DNA of 64,000 nt from JALORV01 sp963791235 (GCA_963791235.1 CAWBRW010000026.1:124001-188000), one strand, 5' to 3'; shown: positions 1 to 9,168, numbered from the stretch's first letter. Notes: a model not told the origin generated them from the sequence alone. Program-made: numbers and translations.

Positions 1-333
1 GTTCCCGGGCTGGCCTCCGCCGGCGGCAAGCTCGCGCTGATCTCGAGCAGGATGGGCTCGATTTCACTGATGAGCAGCACGTCCGGCTGGCTCTACCGCA
101 CAAGCAAGGCTGCGGCCAATGCCGTATTGCGTGCGGCGAGCCTCGAACTCGGGCCGCACGGCATCGTCTGCATATCATTCCATCCGGGGTGGGTGCGCAC
201 GGAGATGGGCGGCGCCAGCGCCGACATCGACGCAGCGACGAGCGTGGCCGGCATGCGGCGCGTGCTGGCCACGGCGAATTCCTCGCAAAACGGAAAGTTC
301 CTCAACTTCAACGGCGAGCAGCTGTCCTGGTGA
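1..333 (+). CDS. SDR-family oxidoreductase, C-terminal part (5' end outside window)
   Basis: The reading frame is open from base 1 and ends at a TGA at 331-333, so about 110 C-terminal residues are present. The segment contains a serine-rich strand and the YxxxK active-site motif (LYRTSKAA), followed by the helix ANAVLRAASLELG and the strand with HPGWVRTEMGG, as in classical NAD(P)-dependent short-chain dehydrogenases. The cofactor-binding GxxxGxG region would lie upstream of the window. The end, with NFNGEQLSW, is typical of short cytosolic SDRs that reduce carbonyl groups. The substrate cannot be told. The stop is 3 bases before the RidA-like gene, so the two are probably co-transcribed. 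Confidence 0.85.
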   Translation, partial: VPGLASAGGKLALISSRMGSISLMSSTSGWLYRTSKAAANAVLRAASLELGPHGIVCISFHPGWVRTEMGGASADIDAATSVAGMRRVLATANSSQNGKFLNFNGEQLSW

Positions 334-336
334 AAA

Positions 337-729
337 ATGAGTGATCGGCGCTTGATCTCTTCGGGTTCCGCGTTCGAAGCGGTCGCCGGCTACAGCCGCG
401 CCGTCGTCGAAGGGGACTACGTGCATGTCGCCGGCACCACCGGATTCGACTATGCGGCCATGACGATCGATGCCGATCCTGCCGCCCAGACGCACCAGTG
501 TTTCCGCAACATCGCCGCTGCACTGGAGCAGGCGGGTTGCTCACTCGACGACGTCGTGCGGGTCCGCTACTTCCTCACGGAAGCGTCACTGTTCGAGCAA
601 GTCGCGCCGATATTCGGCCAGTATTTCAAAACCGCCCGACCGGCAGCGACGGCCATCGTCTGCGGCCTCGTCGATGCCCGCATGAAGATAGAAATCGAAG
701 TGACAGCCCGACGACGCGCCTGGAGTTGA
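337..729 (+). CDS. RidA/YjgF/YER057c family protein
   Basis: A 130-residue protein, the usual RidA length. Family features are the early FEAVAGYSRAV strand, the VHVAGTTG segment, the central helix with ALEQAG and DDVVRVRYFLT, and the C-terminal ARPAATAIVCGLVD with the conserved arginine that binds the substrate carboxylate. It ends IEIEVTARR as in many relatives. Family members hydrolyse reactive enamine/imine intermediates or act as small deaminases in degradative pathways. It starts 3 bases after the SDR stop and precedes acyl-CoA catabolic genes, so a role in that pathway is possible but inferred. Confidence 0.88.
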   Translation: MSDRRLISSGSAFEAVAGYSRAVVEGDYVHVAGTTGFDYAAMTIDADPAAQTHQCFRNIAAALEQAGCSLDDVVRVRYFLTEASLFEQVAPIFGQYFKTARPAATAIVCGLVDARMKIEIEVTARRRAWS

Positions 730-785
730 GACAATGCGGGAATTCGACGACGTCCGTCCGGATGCATCGCTAGCCACTGACTGAT

Positions 786-1283
786 ATGCCACTGCAGCTT
801 TTCATCGTGCTCGTGTTCGGCATCTGCTGCTGGCTCGCGATCGCCATCATCGAGCCGCTGATGCGCAGCTTTGCGATCGAAGCCGGCATGTCGAGCTGGC
901 TGTTCATCGCGATTCCGGGCCTGCTGGCGATGCTGTTCGCGGTGCTGTCCTACCTGCGCGCAACCGACCGGGTCACCAGCATGGACAAGTCATTGTCGCG
1001 CGCGCTGCTGGTCGCGCTGGCCACCTGGATTGCGGTCGCCGGGATAATCGCCTGGCTGTGGTGCCCCTCGCACAGCGCACTTCGGTGCACGTCGTATGCG
1101 CTGATGATGACCGGCATCGTCGGCGGCGGGCCGCTGCTGGCCGGCGCGATGATCGCCGGCACCCTCGTGGGCCTGGTGCTGCGTTACCGACCGGCCTGGG
1201 TATCCTTCGCCGACCGGCCGAAGAAACCGGCCGACGAGGCGCCCGTCTGCCCGCTGGACGCAACCACGATCGATGCTCGCTGA
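786..1283 (+). CDS. hypothetical multi-pass membrane protein
   Basis: A 165-residue protein with about four hydrophobic segments: residues 1-25, 40-58, 75-95 and 105-130. The tail is charged and proline-rich, probably cytoplasmic (RPKKPADEAP). I do not recognise the family and see no catalytic motif. Its last 11 bases overlap the start of the acyl-CoA dehydrogenase at 1273 in another frame, suggesting translational coupling. The hydrophobic pattern and strand agreement with neighbours support it as a real gene. Confidence 0.6.
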   Translation: MPLQLFIVLVFGICCWLAIAIIEPLMRSFAIEAGMSSWLFIAIPGLLAMLFAVLSYLRATDRVTSMDKSLSRALLVALATWIAVAGIIAWLWCPSHSALRCTSYALMMTGIVGGGPLLAGAMIAGTLVGLVLRYRPAWVSFADRPKKPADEAPVCPLDATTIDAR

Positions 1284-2397
1284 CGAACACAGGCAGTTGC
1301 GCGACGCGTTGCGCGACTTCGCCGAGCAGCAGCTGGCTCCCCACGCCGCCGAGTGGGATCGCAAGGCCATTTTTCCACACGCGGCACTGAAGCAGCTCGC
1401 CGCCCTCGGCACCTTCGGCATTGCGGTGCCCGAGACCTACGGCGGCGCCGGCATGGACTACACCGCGCTCGCCGTCGCGCTCGAAGAAATTGCCGCCGGC
1501 GATGGCGCCACCTCGACGATCATCAGTGTCAACAACTGCCCGGTCTGCTCGATCCTGATGGCGTGGGCGAGCGAGGAGCAAAAGCAGCGCTACCTGGTGC
1601 CGCTGGCCCGCGGCGACATGTTGGGAGCGTTCTGCCTGACCGAGCCGCATGTCGGGTCCGAGGCCTCCGGATTGCGCACGAGCGCCGTGCGCGACGGTGG
1701 TGACTGGGTGCTCAATGGCGTCAAGCAGTTCATCACCAGCGGCAAGAACGCCGACGTCGCGATCGTGCTGGCGGTGACGGAAAAGACCGCCGGCAAACGC
1801 GGCATCAGCGCCTTCATTGTCGACACGAAGACCCCGGGCTATGTCGTGGCCCGGATCGAGGAGAAGCTCGGCCAGCATGCGTCGGACACCGCGCAGATTC
1901 TCTTCGAGGATTGCCGCGTCCCGGCAGCGAACCTGATCGGCGACGAAGGCGCGGGTTACAGGATCGCGCTGTCGGGGCTCGAGGGCGGCCGCATCGGCAT
2001 CGCCGCGCAGTCGCTCGGCATGGCGCGTGCGGCGTACGAGGCCGCGCTGAAATATTCCCGCGAACGCGTGGCCTTCGGCCAGCCGATCTTCGACCACCAG
2101 GCGGTGCAGTTCCGCCTCGCCGACATGGCCACGCAGCTCGAAGCGGCGCGCCAACTGATCCACCATGCGGCCGCGCTGAAGGACGCCGGCGAGCCGTGCC
2201 TGAAGCAGGCGGCGATGGCCAAGCTCTTTGCCTCCGAAATGGCCGAGCGCGTCTGCTCGGACGCGATCCAGATCCACGGCGGTTACGGCTACGTCGTCGA
2301 CTTTCCGGTCGAGCGCATCTACCGCGATGTGCGCGTGTGCCAGATCTATGAAGGCACCAGCGACATCCAGCGCCTCCTGATCGCGCGCAACCTCTAG
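1273..2397 (+). CDS. acyl-CoA dehydrogenase (short-chain type)
   Basis: A 374-residue FAD-dependent acyl-CoA dehydrogenase, normal length for the short-chain/isobutyryl branch. Seen in order: an alpha-helical N-terminus, the FAD/substrate signature GAFCLTEPHVGSEASG near residue 117, the second family signature QIHGGYGYVVDFPVERIYRD near 334, and YEGTSDIQ with the catalytic glutamate at about residue 360 (the position used by short- and medium-chain enzymes). It oxidises an acyl-CoA to the trans-2-enoyl-CoA and passes electrons to ETF. Its position in front of the liu-type genes makes a branched short-chain substrate reasonable. Butyryl-CoA is equally possible. Confidence 0.92.
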   Translation: MLADEHRQLRDALRDFAEQQLAPHAAEWDRKAIFPHAALKQLAALGTFGIAVPETYGGAGMDYTALAVALEEIAAGDGATSTIISVNNCPVCSILMAWASEEQKQRYLVPLARGDMLGAFCLTEPHVGSEASGLRTSAVRDGGDWVLNGVKQFITSGKNADVAIVLAVTEKTAGKRGISAFIVDTKTPGYVVARIEEKLGQHASDTAQILFEDCRVPAANLIGDEGAGYRIALSGLEGGRIGIAAQSLGMARAAYEAALKYSRERVAFGQPIFDHQAVQFRLADMATQLEAARQLIHHAAALKDAGEPCLKQAAMAKLFASEMAERVCSDAIQIHGGYGYVVDFPVERIYRDVRVCQIYEGTSDIQRLLIARNL

Positions 2398-2439
2398 CGT
2401 GCGCGGTTCCGTTTCCGTGTCGATCGGGAGGTCCGGAGC

Positions 2440-3207
2440 ATGAGCGGACCTGACTCCACCCAGCGCTTCTCCGATCGCGTCGAGGCCTACCTGGCGGGGC
2501 GTCCGCGCTATCCGGCCACCATCGTCGATCACCTGGTCCACTGCGGCGCCCTGCCAGCCGGAGGGATCGTCGCCGACATCGGCGTCGGCACTGGCCTTTC
2601 AGCCGAAGCGTTCCTCGCCGCTGGCCATCGCGTCATCGGGGTCGAACCAAACGCGCCAATGCGTGCGGCCGGCATGGAATACCTGGCGCGTTATCCCGCC
2701 TACAGCTGCCACGACGGCACGGCGGACGCGACGGGCCTCGCTGCAGCGTCGGTCGACCTCGTCATCGCTGCTCAGGCGTTTCACTGGTTCGATGCGGCGC
2801 GCTTCCGCGTCGAGTCGCAGCGGATCCTGCGGCCGGGCGGCTGGGCGGCGTTGATCTGGAACGACCGCGACCTTACCGGCACACCGTTCCTGGCGGGCTA
2901 CGAGGCGCTGCTGCTGGATTACGGCAACGACTACCGCGCGATCCGCTACAGGCACCAGGGCACGGACTCGATCCCGGTGTACTTCGGCGGCCCGGCACCG
3001 GCCGTCGCCGAATTCCCCCATCAGCGGAAGATGAACTGGGCCGCGGTCGCTGCACTGGCCGGTTCCGCGTCCTACCTCCCGGCCGAGGGACAGCCACGAC
3101 ACGTCGAATTCATGGCAGGCCTGAAAGCGCTGTTCGACGGGCAGGCCGTCAACGGCACAATCGACATGCGCTACACCTGTCGCGTGCACGCAGCCCGGCT
3201 CACATGA
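2440..3207 (+). CDS. class I SAM-dependent methyltransferase
   Basis: A 255-residue methyltransferase of the Methyltransf_11 type. The SAM-binding motif I is VADIGVGTG (about residues 47-55), followed by the acidic strand VIGVEPN, then DGTADATGL and the post-motif VDLVIAAQAFHWFD, with RPGGWAALIWNDRD as motif III. The AFHWFD signature is typical of a large, poorly characterised family of small-molecule methyltransferases. The substrate is unknown. It starts 42 bases after the acyl-CoA dehydrogenase, and an AGG-rich ribosome site (GGGAGGTC) lies just upstream. Confidence 0.87.
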   Translation: MSGPDSTQRFSDRVEAYLAGRPRYPATIVDHLVHCGALPAGGIVADIGVGTGLSAEAFLAAGHRVIGVEPNAPMRAAGMEYLARYPAYSCHDGTADATGLAAASVDLVIAAQAFHWFDAARFRVESQRILRPGGWAALIWNDRDLTGTPFLAGYEALLLDYGNDYRAIRYRHQGTDSIPVYFGGPAPAVAEFPHQRKMNWAAVAALAGSASYLPAEGQPRHVEFMAGLKALFDGQAVNGTIDMRYTCRVHAARLT

Positions 3208-3262
3208 AGTCCCGGTGGTCAGCACGTAACATCCGGGTTCCGGAATTCCTGCCCGGCACGCC

Positions 3263-3868
3263 ATGGCCTCCACGATCGATTTCTACTTCGACTTTTCTTC
3301 GCCCTACTCGTACGTCGCTTCCGAGGAAATCGAGGCGCTCGCCGAGCGCCACGGACGGGAGATCTGCTGGCGGCCGATGCTGCTGGGCGTTGTGTTCAAG
3401 TCGGCGGGCAGCACGCCGCTGACGGAAGCCTACGGGCCGAAGGCGCGCTACTCGGTGCGCGACTTCGCGCGCTCGGCGGCTTTCGTCGGTGTTCCCTACC
3501 GTCACCCGACGGTGTTCCCGGTCGGCGCGGTGGCGGCGTCGCGCGCCGTGCTGTGGCTGCAACGCGAGTCTACGGCCCAGGCGGCGCCCTTCATCCATGC
3601 GGTGTTCCGCGCGCTCTTCGTGTCCGATCGCAACATCAGCGAGGTGCCGGTGGTTATGGAACTGGCGCAGAAGCTTGGCATCGACACCGACCGGCTGACG
3701 GCCGGCGTACAGGAGGAGGCGATCAAGACCGCGCTGCGCACCGAGGTGGAACAGGCGATCGCACGCGGCGTGTTCGGCGCGCCGGCCATGTTCGTCGACG
3801 GCGAGATGTTCTGGGGCCACGATCGACTGCCGCAGATCGAGCGCTGGATCACGACGGGTCCGTTCTAG
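3263..3868 (+). CDS. 2-hydroxychromene-2-carboxylate isomerase-like (DsbA-fold, kappa-GST family)
   Basis: A 201-residue protein matching NahD-like isomerases. The N-terminal strand FYFDFSSPYSY carries the catalytic serine that replaces the DsbA cysteine. The segment WRPMLLGVVFKSAGSTPL follows, then a helical insertion, and the C-terminal FGAPAMFVDGEMFWGHDRLPQIE is the cis-proline and glutathione-binding region. Known members use glutathione to isomerise 2-hydroxychromene-2-carboxylate in naphthalene breakdown, but many are found in non-aromatic contexts. The neighbouring glutathione transferase 19 bases downstream fits a glutathione-dependent pair. Confidence 0.9.
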   Translation: MASTIDFYFDFSSPYSYVASEEIEALAERHGREICWRPMLLGVVFKSAGSTPLTEAYGPKARYSVRDFARSAAFVGVPYRHPTVFPVGAVAASRAVLWLQRESTAQAAPFIHAVFRALFVSDRNISEVPVVMELAQKLGIDTDRLTAGVQEEAIKTALRTEVEQAIARGVFGAPAMFVDGEMFWGHDRLPQIERWITTGPF

Positions 3869-3886
3869 CGGTTCACGGACGCGACC

Positions 3887-4489
3887 ATGGGCATCACGGT
3901 CTTCGGCACCAGTAGCTCCGGCAATTGCCACAAGGTCCGCATGGTGCTCGACATCACCGGGCAACCTTACGCGTGGCGTGAAATCGACGTGATGAAGGCC
4001 GAGACGCGCACGCCGGAGTTCCTGAAGCTCAATCCGAACGGCAAGGTTCCGGTGGTTCAACTCGACGACGGCAGCACGCTGGCCGAGTCGAACGCGATCC
4101 TCTGGTATTTCGGCGAAGGTAACGCGCTGATCCCCGACGATCGCCTGCAGCGCGCGCGCATGCTGCAATGGATGTTCTTCGAGCAGTACACGCACGAGCC
4201 GGCGATCGCGGTCGCCCGCTTCATCCGCGTGTTCCTGCAGCGTGATGACGACCCGCGATTGCCGGACCTGCTGGTACGGGGCCAGCGTGCCCTGACGGTC
4301 ATGGAACAGCAACTGGCCGGCCACGCGTTCTTCGTCGGTGAGCGTCTGAGCCTCGCCGACCTGGCGCTCTTCGCCTATACCCACCGCGCCGCCGACGGCG
4401 GCTTCGACCTCGCGCCGTATCCGGCCATCGACCGCTGGCTCGACCGCTGCCGGGCCGAGCCTGGAGTCACCGAGATGCCAGCACGATGA
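3887..4489 (+). CDS. glutathione S-transferase family protein
   Basis: A 200-residue GST. The thioredoxin-like N-terminal domain starts ITVFGTSSSGNCHKVRMVLD, includes LNPNGKVPVVQLDDG (cis-proline) and LAESNAILWYF (glutathione gamma-glutamyl contact). The all-alpha C-terminal domain contains FVGERLSLADLALFAYTH, the N-capping box and hydrophobic staple of GSTs. It probably conjugates or isomerises with glutathione. The exact substrate is unknown. The last four bases overlap the next gene (ATGA). Confidence 0.9.
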   Translation: MGITVFGTSSSGNCHKVRMVLDITGQPYAWREIDVMKAETRTPEFLKLNPNGKVPVVQLDDGSTLAESNAILWYFGEGNALIPDDRLQRARMLQWMFFEQYTHEPAIAVARFIRVFLQRDDDPRLPDLLVRGQRALTVMEQQLAGHAFFVGERLSLADLALFAYTHRAADGGFDLAPYPAIDRWLDRCRAEPGVTEMPAR

Positions 4490-5076
4490 GCGAACTGGCG
4501 CACTTCAGGTTGCTCGCGCGGGCCAACCGGCTTGCCAACCATCGACTGCATGGCGCCTGCCTGCAACTCACCGAGACGGAGTTCACGGCTCCGCGCGTGA
4601 GCTTCTTCCCGAGCCTGTGGGCGACTCTGAATCACATCCTGATCGTCGACTGGTACTACATCGCGGCGCTGTACCGCGAGGCCGACATGCGCAGGGCCTT
4701 CGCCAGCGAGACACCGTTCGACCGGATGACTGAGCTTGCGGCGGCACAGGTCGCGGCGGACGAACGCCTGATCGCCTGGTGCGAGGCCGCCGACGATGCG
4801 GCGCTGGACGCCGAGGTCGCGATGGATCGCGCGAGCTTCGTGCAGCGCGACCGTGCCCGGCATGTTCTGATGCACCTGCTGACGCACCAGATCCATCATC
4901 GCGGTCAGGTGCACGCGATGCTCGCCGGAACCCGCATTGCGCCGCCGCAGCTCGACGAGTTCCTGATGCCGAGCGAAAGCCGCTTCCGCGTCAGCGACCT
5001 GACGGCGCTCGGGTGGTCGGAGGCGGACTTGTTCGGCGCCTTTGCCGCCGACAACGCGCGGCGTTCATCCAAGTGA
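4486..5076 (+). CDS. DinB family protein
   Basis: A 196-residue four-helix-bundle protein of the DinB/YfiT type. Metal-ligand histidines are seen in LWATLNHILIVDWYY (near residue 47) and in HLLTHQIHHRGQVHAML (near residues 130-140). Some members are thiol-dependent S-transferases using bacillithiol, mycothiol or glutathione. Placement directly after a GST, with a 4-base overlap, favours a glutathione-linked role, but this is inference. A further 4-base overlap (GTGA) links it to the MFS gene. Confidence 0.85.
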   Translation: MSELAHFRLLARANRLANHRLHGACLQLTETEFTAPRVSFFPSLWATLNHILIVDWYYIAALYREADMRRAFASETPFDRMTELAAAQVAADERLIAWCEAADDAALDAEVAMDRASFVQRDRARHVLMHLLTHQIHHRGQVHAMLAGTRIAPPQLDEFLMPSESRFRVSDLTALGWSEADLFGAFAADNARRSSK

Positions 5077-6324
5077 CACGCAAGCCAGCCATCCCGTTCA
5101 TCCTGATCACCGTCGTCATCGACGTGATGGGCTTCGGGCTGCTGCTGCCGGTGCTGCCGGCACTGGTCGGCGAGTTCACGACGAGCCGGGACGCGCAGAC
5201 CTACTGGTACGGCGCGATGATCATCGCGTTCGGGCTGACGCAGTTCGTCTGCGCGCCGATCCTCGGCGCCGTGTCGGACCGCTACGGGCGTCGTCCGGTA
5301 CTGCTGCTGTCGATCGCCGGACTGGGGTCGATGTTCCTGCTGTCGGCGCTGGCGCAGTCGGCTGAGGCGCTGGTGGCACTGCGCATCATGGGCGGCGCGC
5401 TCGCTGCCAACTTCGCGGTCGCCAATGCCTATGTGGCGGACATCACGACGCCCGAGAAGCGCGCGAAGAGCTTCGGCATGATCGGCGCGGCCTTCGGCAT
5501 CGGTTATGTGGTCGGACCGATGGTCGGCGGTCTGCTCGGCGCCATCGACATCCGGTTGCCCTTCTACGCGGCGGCCGCGCTGTCAGTGCTCAACCTGCTG
5601 TACGGCTGGCTGGTGCTGCCCGAATCGCTGCCGCATCGCGCCCATGGGGAGCGCCCGCCGCTAGACTTCAAGCGCATGAACCCGATCAGTTCCCTCTACG
5701 GACTGACACGGCTGCGCAATGTCGGCGTGCTGGTGGCGGTGATCGCGCTCGCCAACCTCGCCCAGTTCATCCTGCACACGACCTGGGTGCTGTACACGCA
5801 GTTCCGCTTCGACTGGGGCCCGCGCGAGACCGGTCTGTCGCTCTTCGTCGTCGGGCTGATGGCGGCACTGGTGCAGGGCGGCCTGCTCGGCTGGCTGCTG
5901 CGCCAGTTCGGCGAACGGCGGCTGGTCATCGCCGGGCTGGCGTCCGGCACGATTGCCTACGTCGCCTACGGCCTGACGACGGTGGGCTGGCTGATGTACG
6001 CGATCATCTTCGCCAATCTGCTCGCCTTCGGCATCGGTCCTGCGCTGCACGCGATCATCTCGAAGGCGGCCGATCCGAAGGAACAAGGCCTGGCGATGGG
6101 TTCGCTGTCATCGATGAACTCGCTTCTGGCGGCCGCCGCACCGCTGCTCGGCGCCCCGCTGCTGGCGGAAGCGAGCCACTTACCCGCTGGCGACTGGCGC
6201 ATCGGCGCGCCTTTCTTCATGTCGGCGGCGCTGAGCCTGGTGGCTCTGGTGCTGGCCGTCGTGCACTTCCGGCGTCACCGCGAAAAGGGCGTCGCCCACG
6301 TCGCTGCCGCTGACGCACAGCTGA
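5073..6324 (+). CDS. MFS transporter of the TCR/Tet drug-efflux type, 3' end probably frameshifted
   Basis: A 12-TM major facilitator. It begins at a GTG at 5073 overlapping the DinB stop. It shows the motif-A loop GAVSDRYGRRPVLL and the motif-C glycine-rich helix FGIGYVVGPMVGGLLGA typical of H+ antiporters that export tetracyclines and related drugs (TetA family, about 400 residues). The recognisable protein ends near base 6290 (VVHFRRHREK). As written, the frame has no stop until 7079 and would run 689 bases into the carboxylase gene, coding low-complexity non-membrane sequence. One extra base near the AAAAGGG run at about 6283 would explain this. Removing it gives a stop at 6322-6324 and a protein of about 416 residues. 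I give that end. Confidence 0.8.
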
Positions 6325-6390
6325 TTCGCACGGCTACCATTCGCCTGACGGCGCCGCGACGAGACGCCGCGATCCATCCGGACCACAACG

Positions 6391-7998
6391 ATGACGATCC
6401 TGGAGACCCGGCTCAACCCCCGCAGCCCCGAGTTCAAGGCCAACGCCGAGGCGATGAGCGCACAGGCGGCCGATCTCAAGGCGAAGATCACGCAGGTCGC
6501 GGCCGGAGGCGGTGCAGAGGCGCGCGCCAAGCACGCGGCACGCGGCAAGCTGTTGCCGCGCGACCGGGTGCAACTGCTGCTCGACCCCGGCACGCCGTTC
6601 CTCGAGCTCTCGCAGCTCGCGGCGTGGGACATGTACGACGGCGCCGCGCCGTCCGCGGGGATCATCACCGGCGTCGGGCGCGTTTCGGGCCGCGAGTGCG
6701 TGATCGTCTGCAACGACGCGACGGTCAAGGGCGGCACCTACTACCCGATGACGGTGAAGAAGCACCTGCGGGCGCAGGAGATCGCGCGCGAGAACCGCCT
6801 GCCGTGCATCTACCTGGTCGACTCCGGCGGCGCCAACCTGCCGAACCAGGACGACGTGTTCCCGGACCGCGAGCACTTCGGCCGCATCTTCTACAACCAG
6901 GCGACACTGTCGGCGGCCGGCATCCCGCAGATCGCCGTCGTGCTGGGCTCGTGCACCGCCGGCGGCGCGTATGTGCCGGCGATGTCGGACGAGTCGATCA
7001 TCGTCGCCAACCAGGGCACGATCTTTCTCGGCGGTCCGCCGCTGGTGAAGGCCGCGACGGGCGAGGTCGTCACTGCTGAAGACCTGGGCGGCGGTGACGT
7101 GCACACGCGGCTGTCCGGTGTCGCCGACCACCTGGCGTCGAGCGACGCGCACGCGCTCGCGCTCGCGCGGCGCATCCTGGCGACGACCAACTACGTCAAG
7201 CCCGGTCAGCTGCGGTTGCGCGAGCCACGGGTACCAAAGCTTGATCCGGCCGAGATCTATGGCGTGATCCCGACCGACACGCGCAAGCCCTATGACGTGC
7301 ACGAGGTCATCTCACGCCTCGTCGATGCCTCGGAATTTGATGAATGGAAGGCGCGCTTCGGTTCAACCCTGGTGACGGGTTTCGCATGGATCCACGGCAT
7401 GCCGGTCGGCATCGTCGCCAACAACGGCATCCTGTTCTCCGAGAGTGCGCAGAAAGGCGCGCACTTCATCGAGCTGTGCTGCCAGCGCAAGGTGCCTCTG
7501 ATCTTCCTGCAGAACATCACCGGCTTCATGGTCGGGCGCAAGGTCGAGAACGAAGGCATCGCGCGCCACGGCGCCAAGATGGTCACCGCGGTGTCTTGCG
7601 CGCAGGTGCCGAAGTTCACGGTGATCATCGGCGGGTCGTTCGGTGCCGGCAACTACGGCATGTGTGGTCGCGCCTTCGGTCCGCGCTTCGTCTGGATGTG
7701 GCCGAACGCTCGCATCAGCGTGATGGGCGGCGAGCAGGCCGCCAGCGTGCTCGCCACGGTCCGGCGCGACAACATCGAGGCCAAGGGCGGCACCTGGAGC
7801 GCTGAGGACGAGAAGAAATTCAAGGCGCCGATCCTGGCGCAGTACGAGCACCAGGGGCATCCGTACTACGCCACCGCGCGCCTGTGGGACGACGGCGTCA
7901 TCGACCCGCTCGACACCCGCGAGACACTCGCGCTGGCGCTCAGCGCCGCGCTGAATGCGCCGATTCCGGACACGACCTTCGGCGTGTTCCGGATGTAA
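6391..7998 (+). CDS. liuB: methylcrotonoyl-CoA carboxylase, carboxyltransferase (beta) subunit
   Basis: A 535-residue biotin-dependent carboxyltransferase beta subunit, full length. Hallmarks are the N-terminal LNPRSPEFKANAEAM, NDATVKGGTYYPMTVKKHLR, YLVDSGGANLPNQDDVFPDR, GSCTAGGAYVPAMSDE (acyl-CoA oxyanion loop), the second crotonase-like half with FLQNITGFMVG and IGGSFGAGNYGMCGRAF, and the C-terminus NAPIPDTTFGVFRM. It carboxylates 3-methylcrotonyl-CoA to 3-methylglutaconyl-CoA with the alpha subunit encoded at 11007, in leucine/isovalerate breakdown. Geranyl-CoA carboxylase is a close relative and cannot be fully excluded. The HMG-CoA lyase at 14890 favours the leucine pathway. Confidence 0.94.
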   Translation: MTILETRLNPRSPEFKANAEAMSAQAADLKAKITQVAAGGGAEARAKHAARGKLLPRDRVQLLLDPGTPFLELSQLAAWDMYDGAAPSAGIITGVGRVSGRECVIVCNDATVKGGTYYPMTVKKHLRAQEIARENRLPCIYLVDSGGANLPNQDDVFPDREHFGRIFYNQATLSAAGIPQIAVVLGSCTAGGAYVPAMSDESIIVANQGTIFLGGPPLVKAATGEVVTAEDLGGGDVHTRLSGVADHLASSDAHALALARRILATTNYVKPGQLRLREPRVPKLDPAEIYGVIPTDTRKPYDVHEVISRLVDASEFDEWKARFGSTLVTGFAWIHGMPVGIVANNGILFSESAQKGAHFIELCCQRKVPLIFLQNITGFMVGRKVENEGIARHGAKMVTAVSCAQVPKFTVIIGGSFGAGNYGMCGRAFGPRFVWMWPNARISVMGGEQAASVLATVRRDNIEAKGGTWSAEDEKKFKAPILAQYEHQGHPYYATARLWDDGVIDPLDTRETLALALSAALNAPIPDTTFGVFRM

Positions 7999-8010
7999 CT
8001 GCGCCGGGCG

Positions 8011-9168
8011 ATGACGAGCAGCGTCTACGCGCGCCCCGAGCACGAGGACCTGCGCCGCCAGGTCGCGCGCTTCATCGCCACCGAGGTCGAGCCGCACGCG
8101 CTCGCCTGGGACGAGGCGGGCGCCACCCCGCGCGAGGTGCTGCGCAAGATGGGCGCGCTCGGCTGGCTTGGGCTGATGTATCCGCCGGAGCATGGCGGTG
8201 CCGGCGCCGACATGACGACCAATGTCGTATTCCAGGAGGCGCTGTCGCGCTCGACCTCGGGCGGATACATCATCACCGTGCTGGTGCACACCGACATGGC
8301 GAGCCCGCATCTTGCGCATGGCGGCTCGCCCGAGCAGAAGTCACGGTGGTTGCCACGAGTCATCACAGGCGAGCTGATCACTGCGGTTGCGGTGACCGAG
8401 CCGGATGCCGGGTCCGACGTAGCGGCGATCCGCACACGCGCAGCGCGCGACGGTGATGACTGGGTGTTGAATGGCAGCAAGATGTTCATCACGAACGGCG
8501 TGCTGGCTAACCTCGTGTTTGTCGCAGCACGCACGGATCCGGCCGCCAAAGGGTCCCGCGGGATCTCGATCTTCGCGGTCGAGGTGGGTACTCCCGGGTT
8601 TCGAGTGGGGCGCGCTCTCAGCAAGCAAGGATGGCTGGCGTCCGACACCGCCGAACTGGTGTTCGAGGACTGTCGCGTGCCGGCGTCGCACCTGATCGGC
8701 ACGCAGAACGCCGGCTTCCAGGCAATCATGCGCAACTTCCAGACCGAGCGCATCGCGCTGGGCAGCATGGCCATCGGCCACTGCCTGACGATGCTCGACC
8801 TGACGCATCGCTATGTGAACGACCGGCGCGCCTTCGGGGCGCCGCTGTGGAACAAGCAGGTGATCCGGCAGCGCCTGTCGATGCTTGCCGCGAAGACCGA
8901 AGCTGCACGTCAGTTGCTCTACCACTGCGCCTGGCTCGTCGACCAGCAGCACGACGCCGTGCGCGAAGTCTCGATGCTGAAGGCGCTGACCGGTGAACTC
9001 GTGAACGAAGTCGCCTACAGCTGCCAGCAGTTCCATGGCGGCATGGGTTACATGCGTGAGAGCCCGATCGAGCGGCTGGTGCGCGATGCGCGCGTGCTGG
9101 CGATCGGCGGCGGTGCCACCGAGGTAATGCTCGAGGAGGTGGCCAAACGATGGGCGCCTGCACCCTAG
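8011..9168 (+). CDS. acyl-CoA dehydrogenase (isovaleryl/long-chain/citronellyl-like branch)
   Basis: A 385-residue FAD-dependent acyl-CoA dehydrogenase. It has AVTEPDAGSDVAAIRT as the FAD signature, the reminder WVLNGSKMFITNG, and QQFHGGMGYMRESPIERLVRDARV near the C-terminus. The C-terminal site is IGGGATEVM instead of YEGTSDIQ, so the classical catalytic glutamate is missing. A glutamate in helix G (NFQTERIALG, near residue 248) can serve as the base, as known for isovaleryl- and long-chain enzymes. It sits 12 bases after the carboxylase beta gene, so isovaleryl-CoA oxidation is the likely task, with citronellyl-CoA as an alternative. Confidence 0.88.
   Translation: MTSSVYARPEHEDLRRQVARFIATEVEPHALAWDEAGATPREVLRKMGALGWLGLMYPPEHGGAGADMTTNVVFQEALSRSTSGGYIITVLVHTDMASPHLAHGGSPEQKSRWLPRVITGELITAVAVTEPDAGSDVAAIRTRAARDGDDWVLNGSKMFITNGVLANLVFVAARTDPAAKGSRGISIFAVEVGTPGFRVGRALSKQGWLASDTAELVFEDCRVPASHLIGTQNAGFQAIMRNFQTERIALGSMAIGHCLTMLDLTHRYVNDRRAFGAPLWNKQVIRQRLSMLAAKTEAARQLLYHCAWLVDQQHDAVREVSMLKALTGELVNEVAYSCQQFHGGMGYMRESPIERLVRDARVLAIGGGATEVMLEEVAKRWAPAP

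Noticed and set aside
973..2541. 522-codon open frame on the minus strand
   Set aside because: Antisense to the acyl-CoA dehydrogenase gene, which has clear family motifs. The antisense protein has none.
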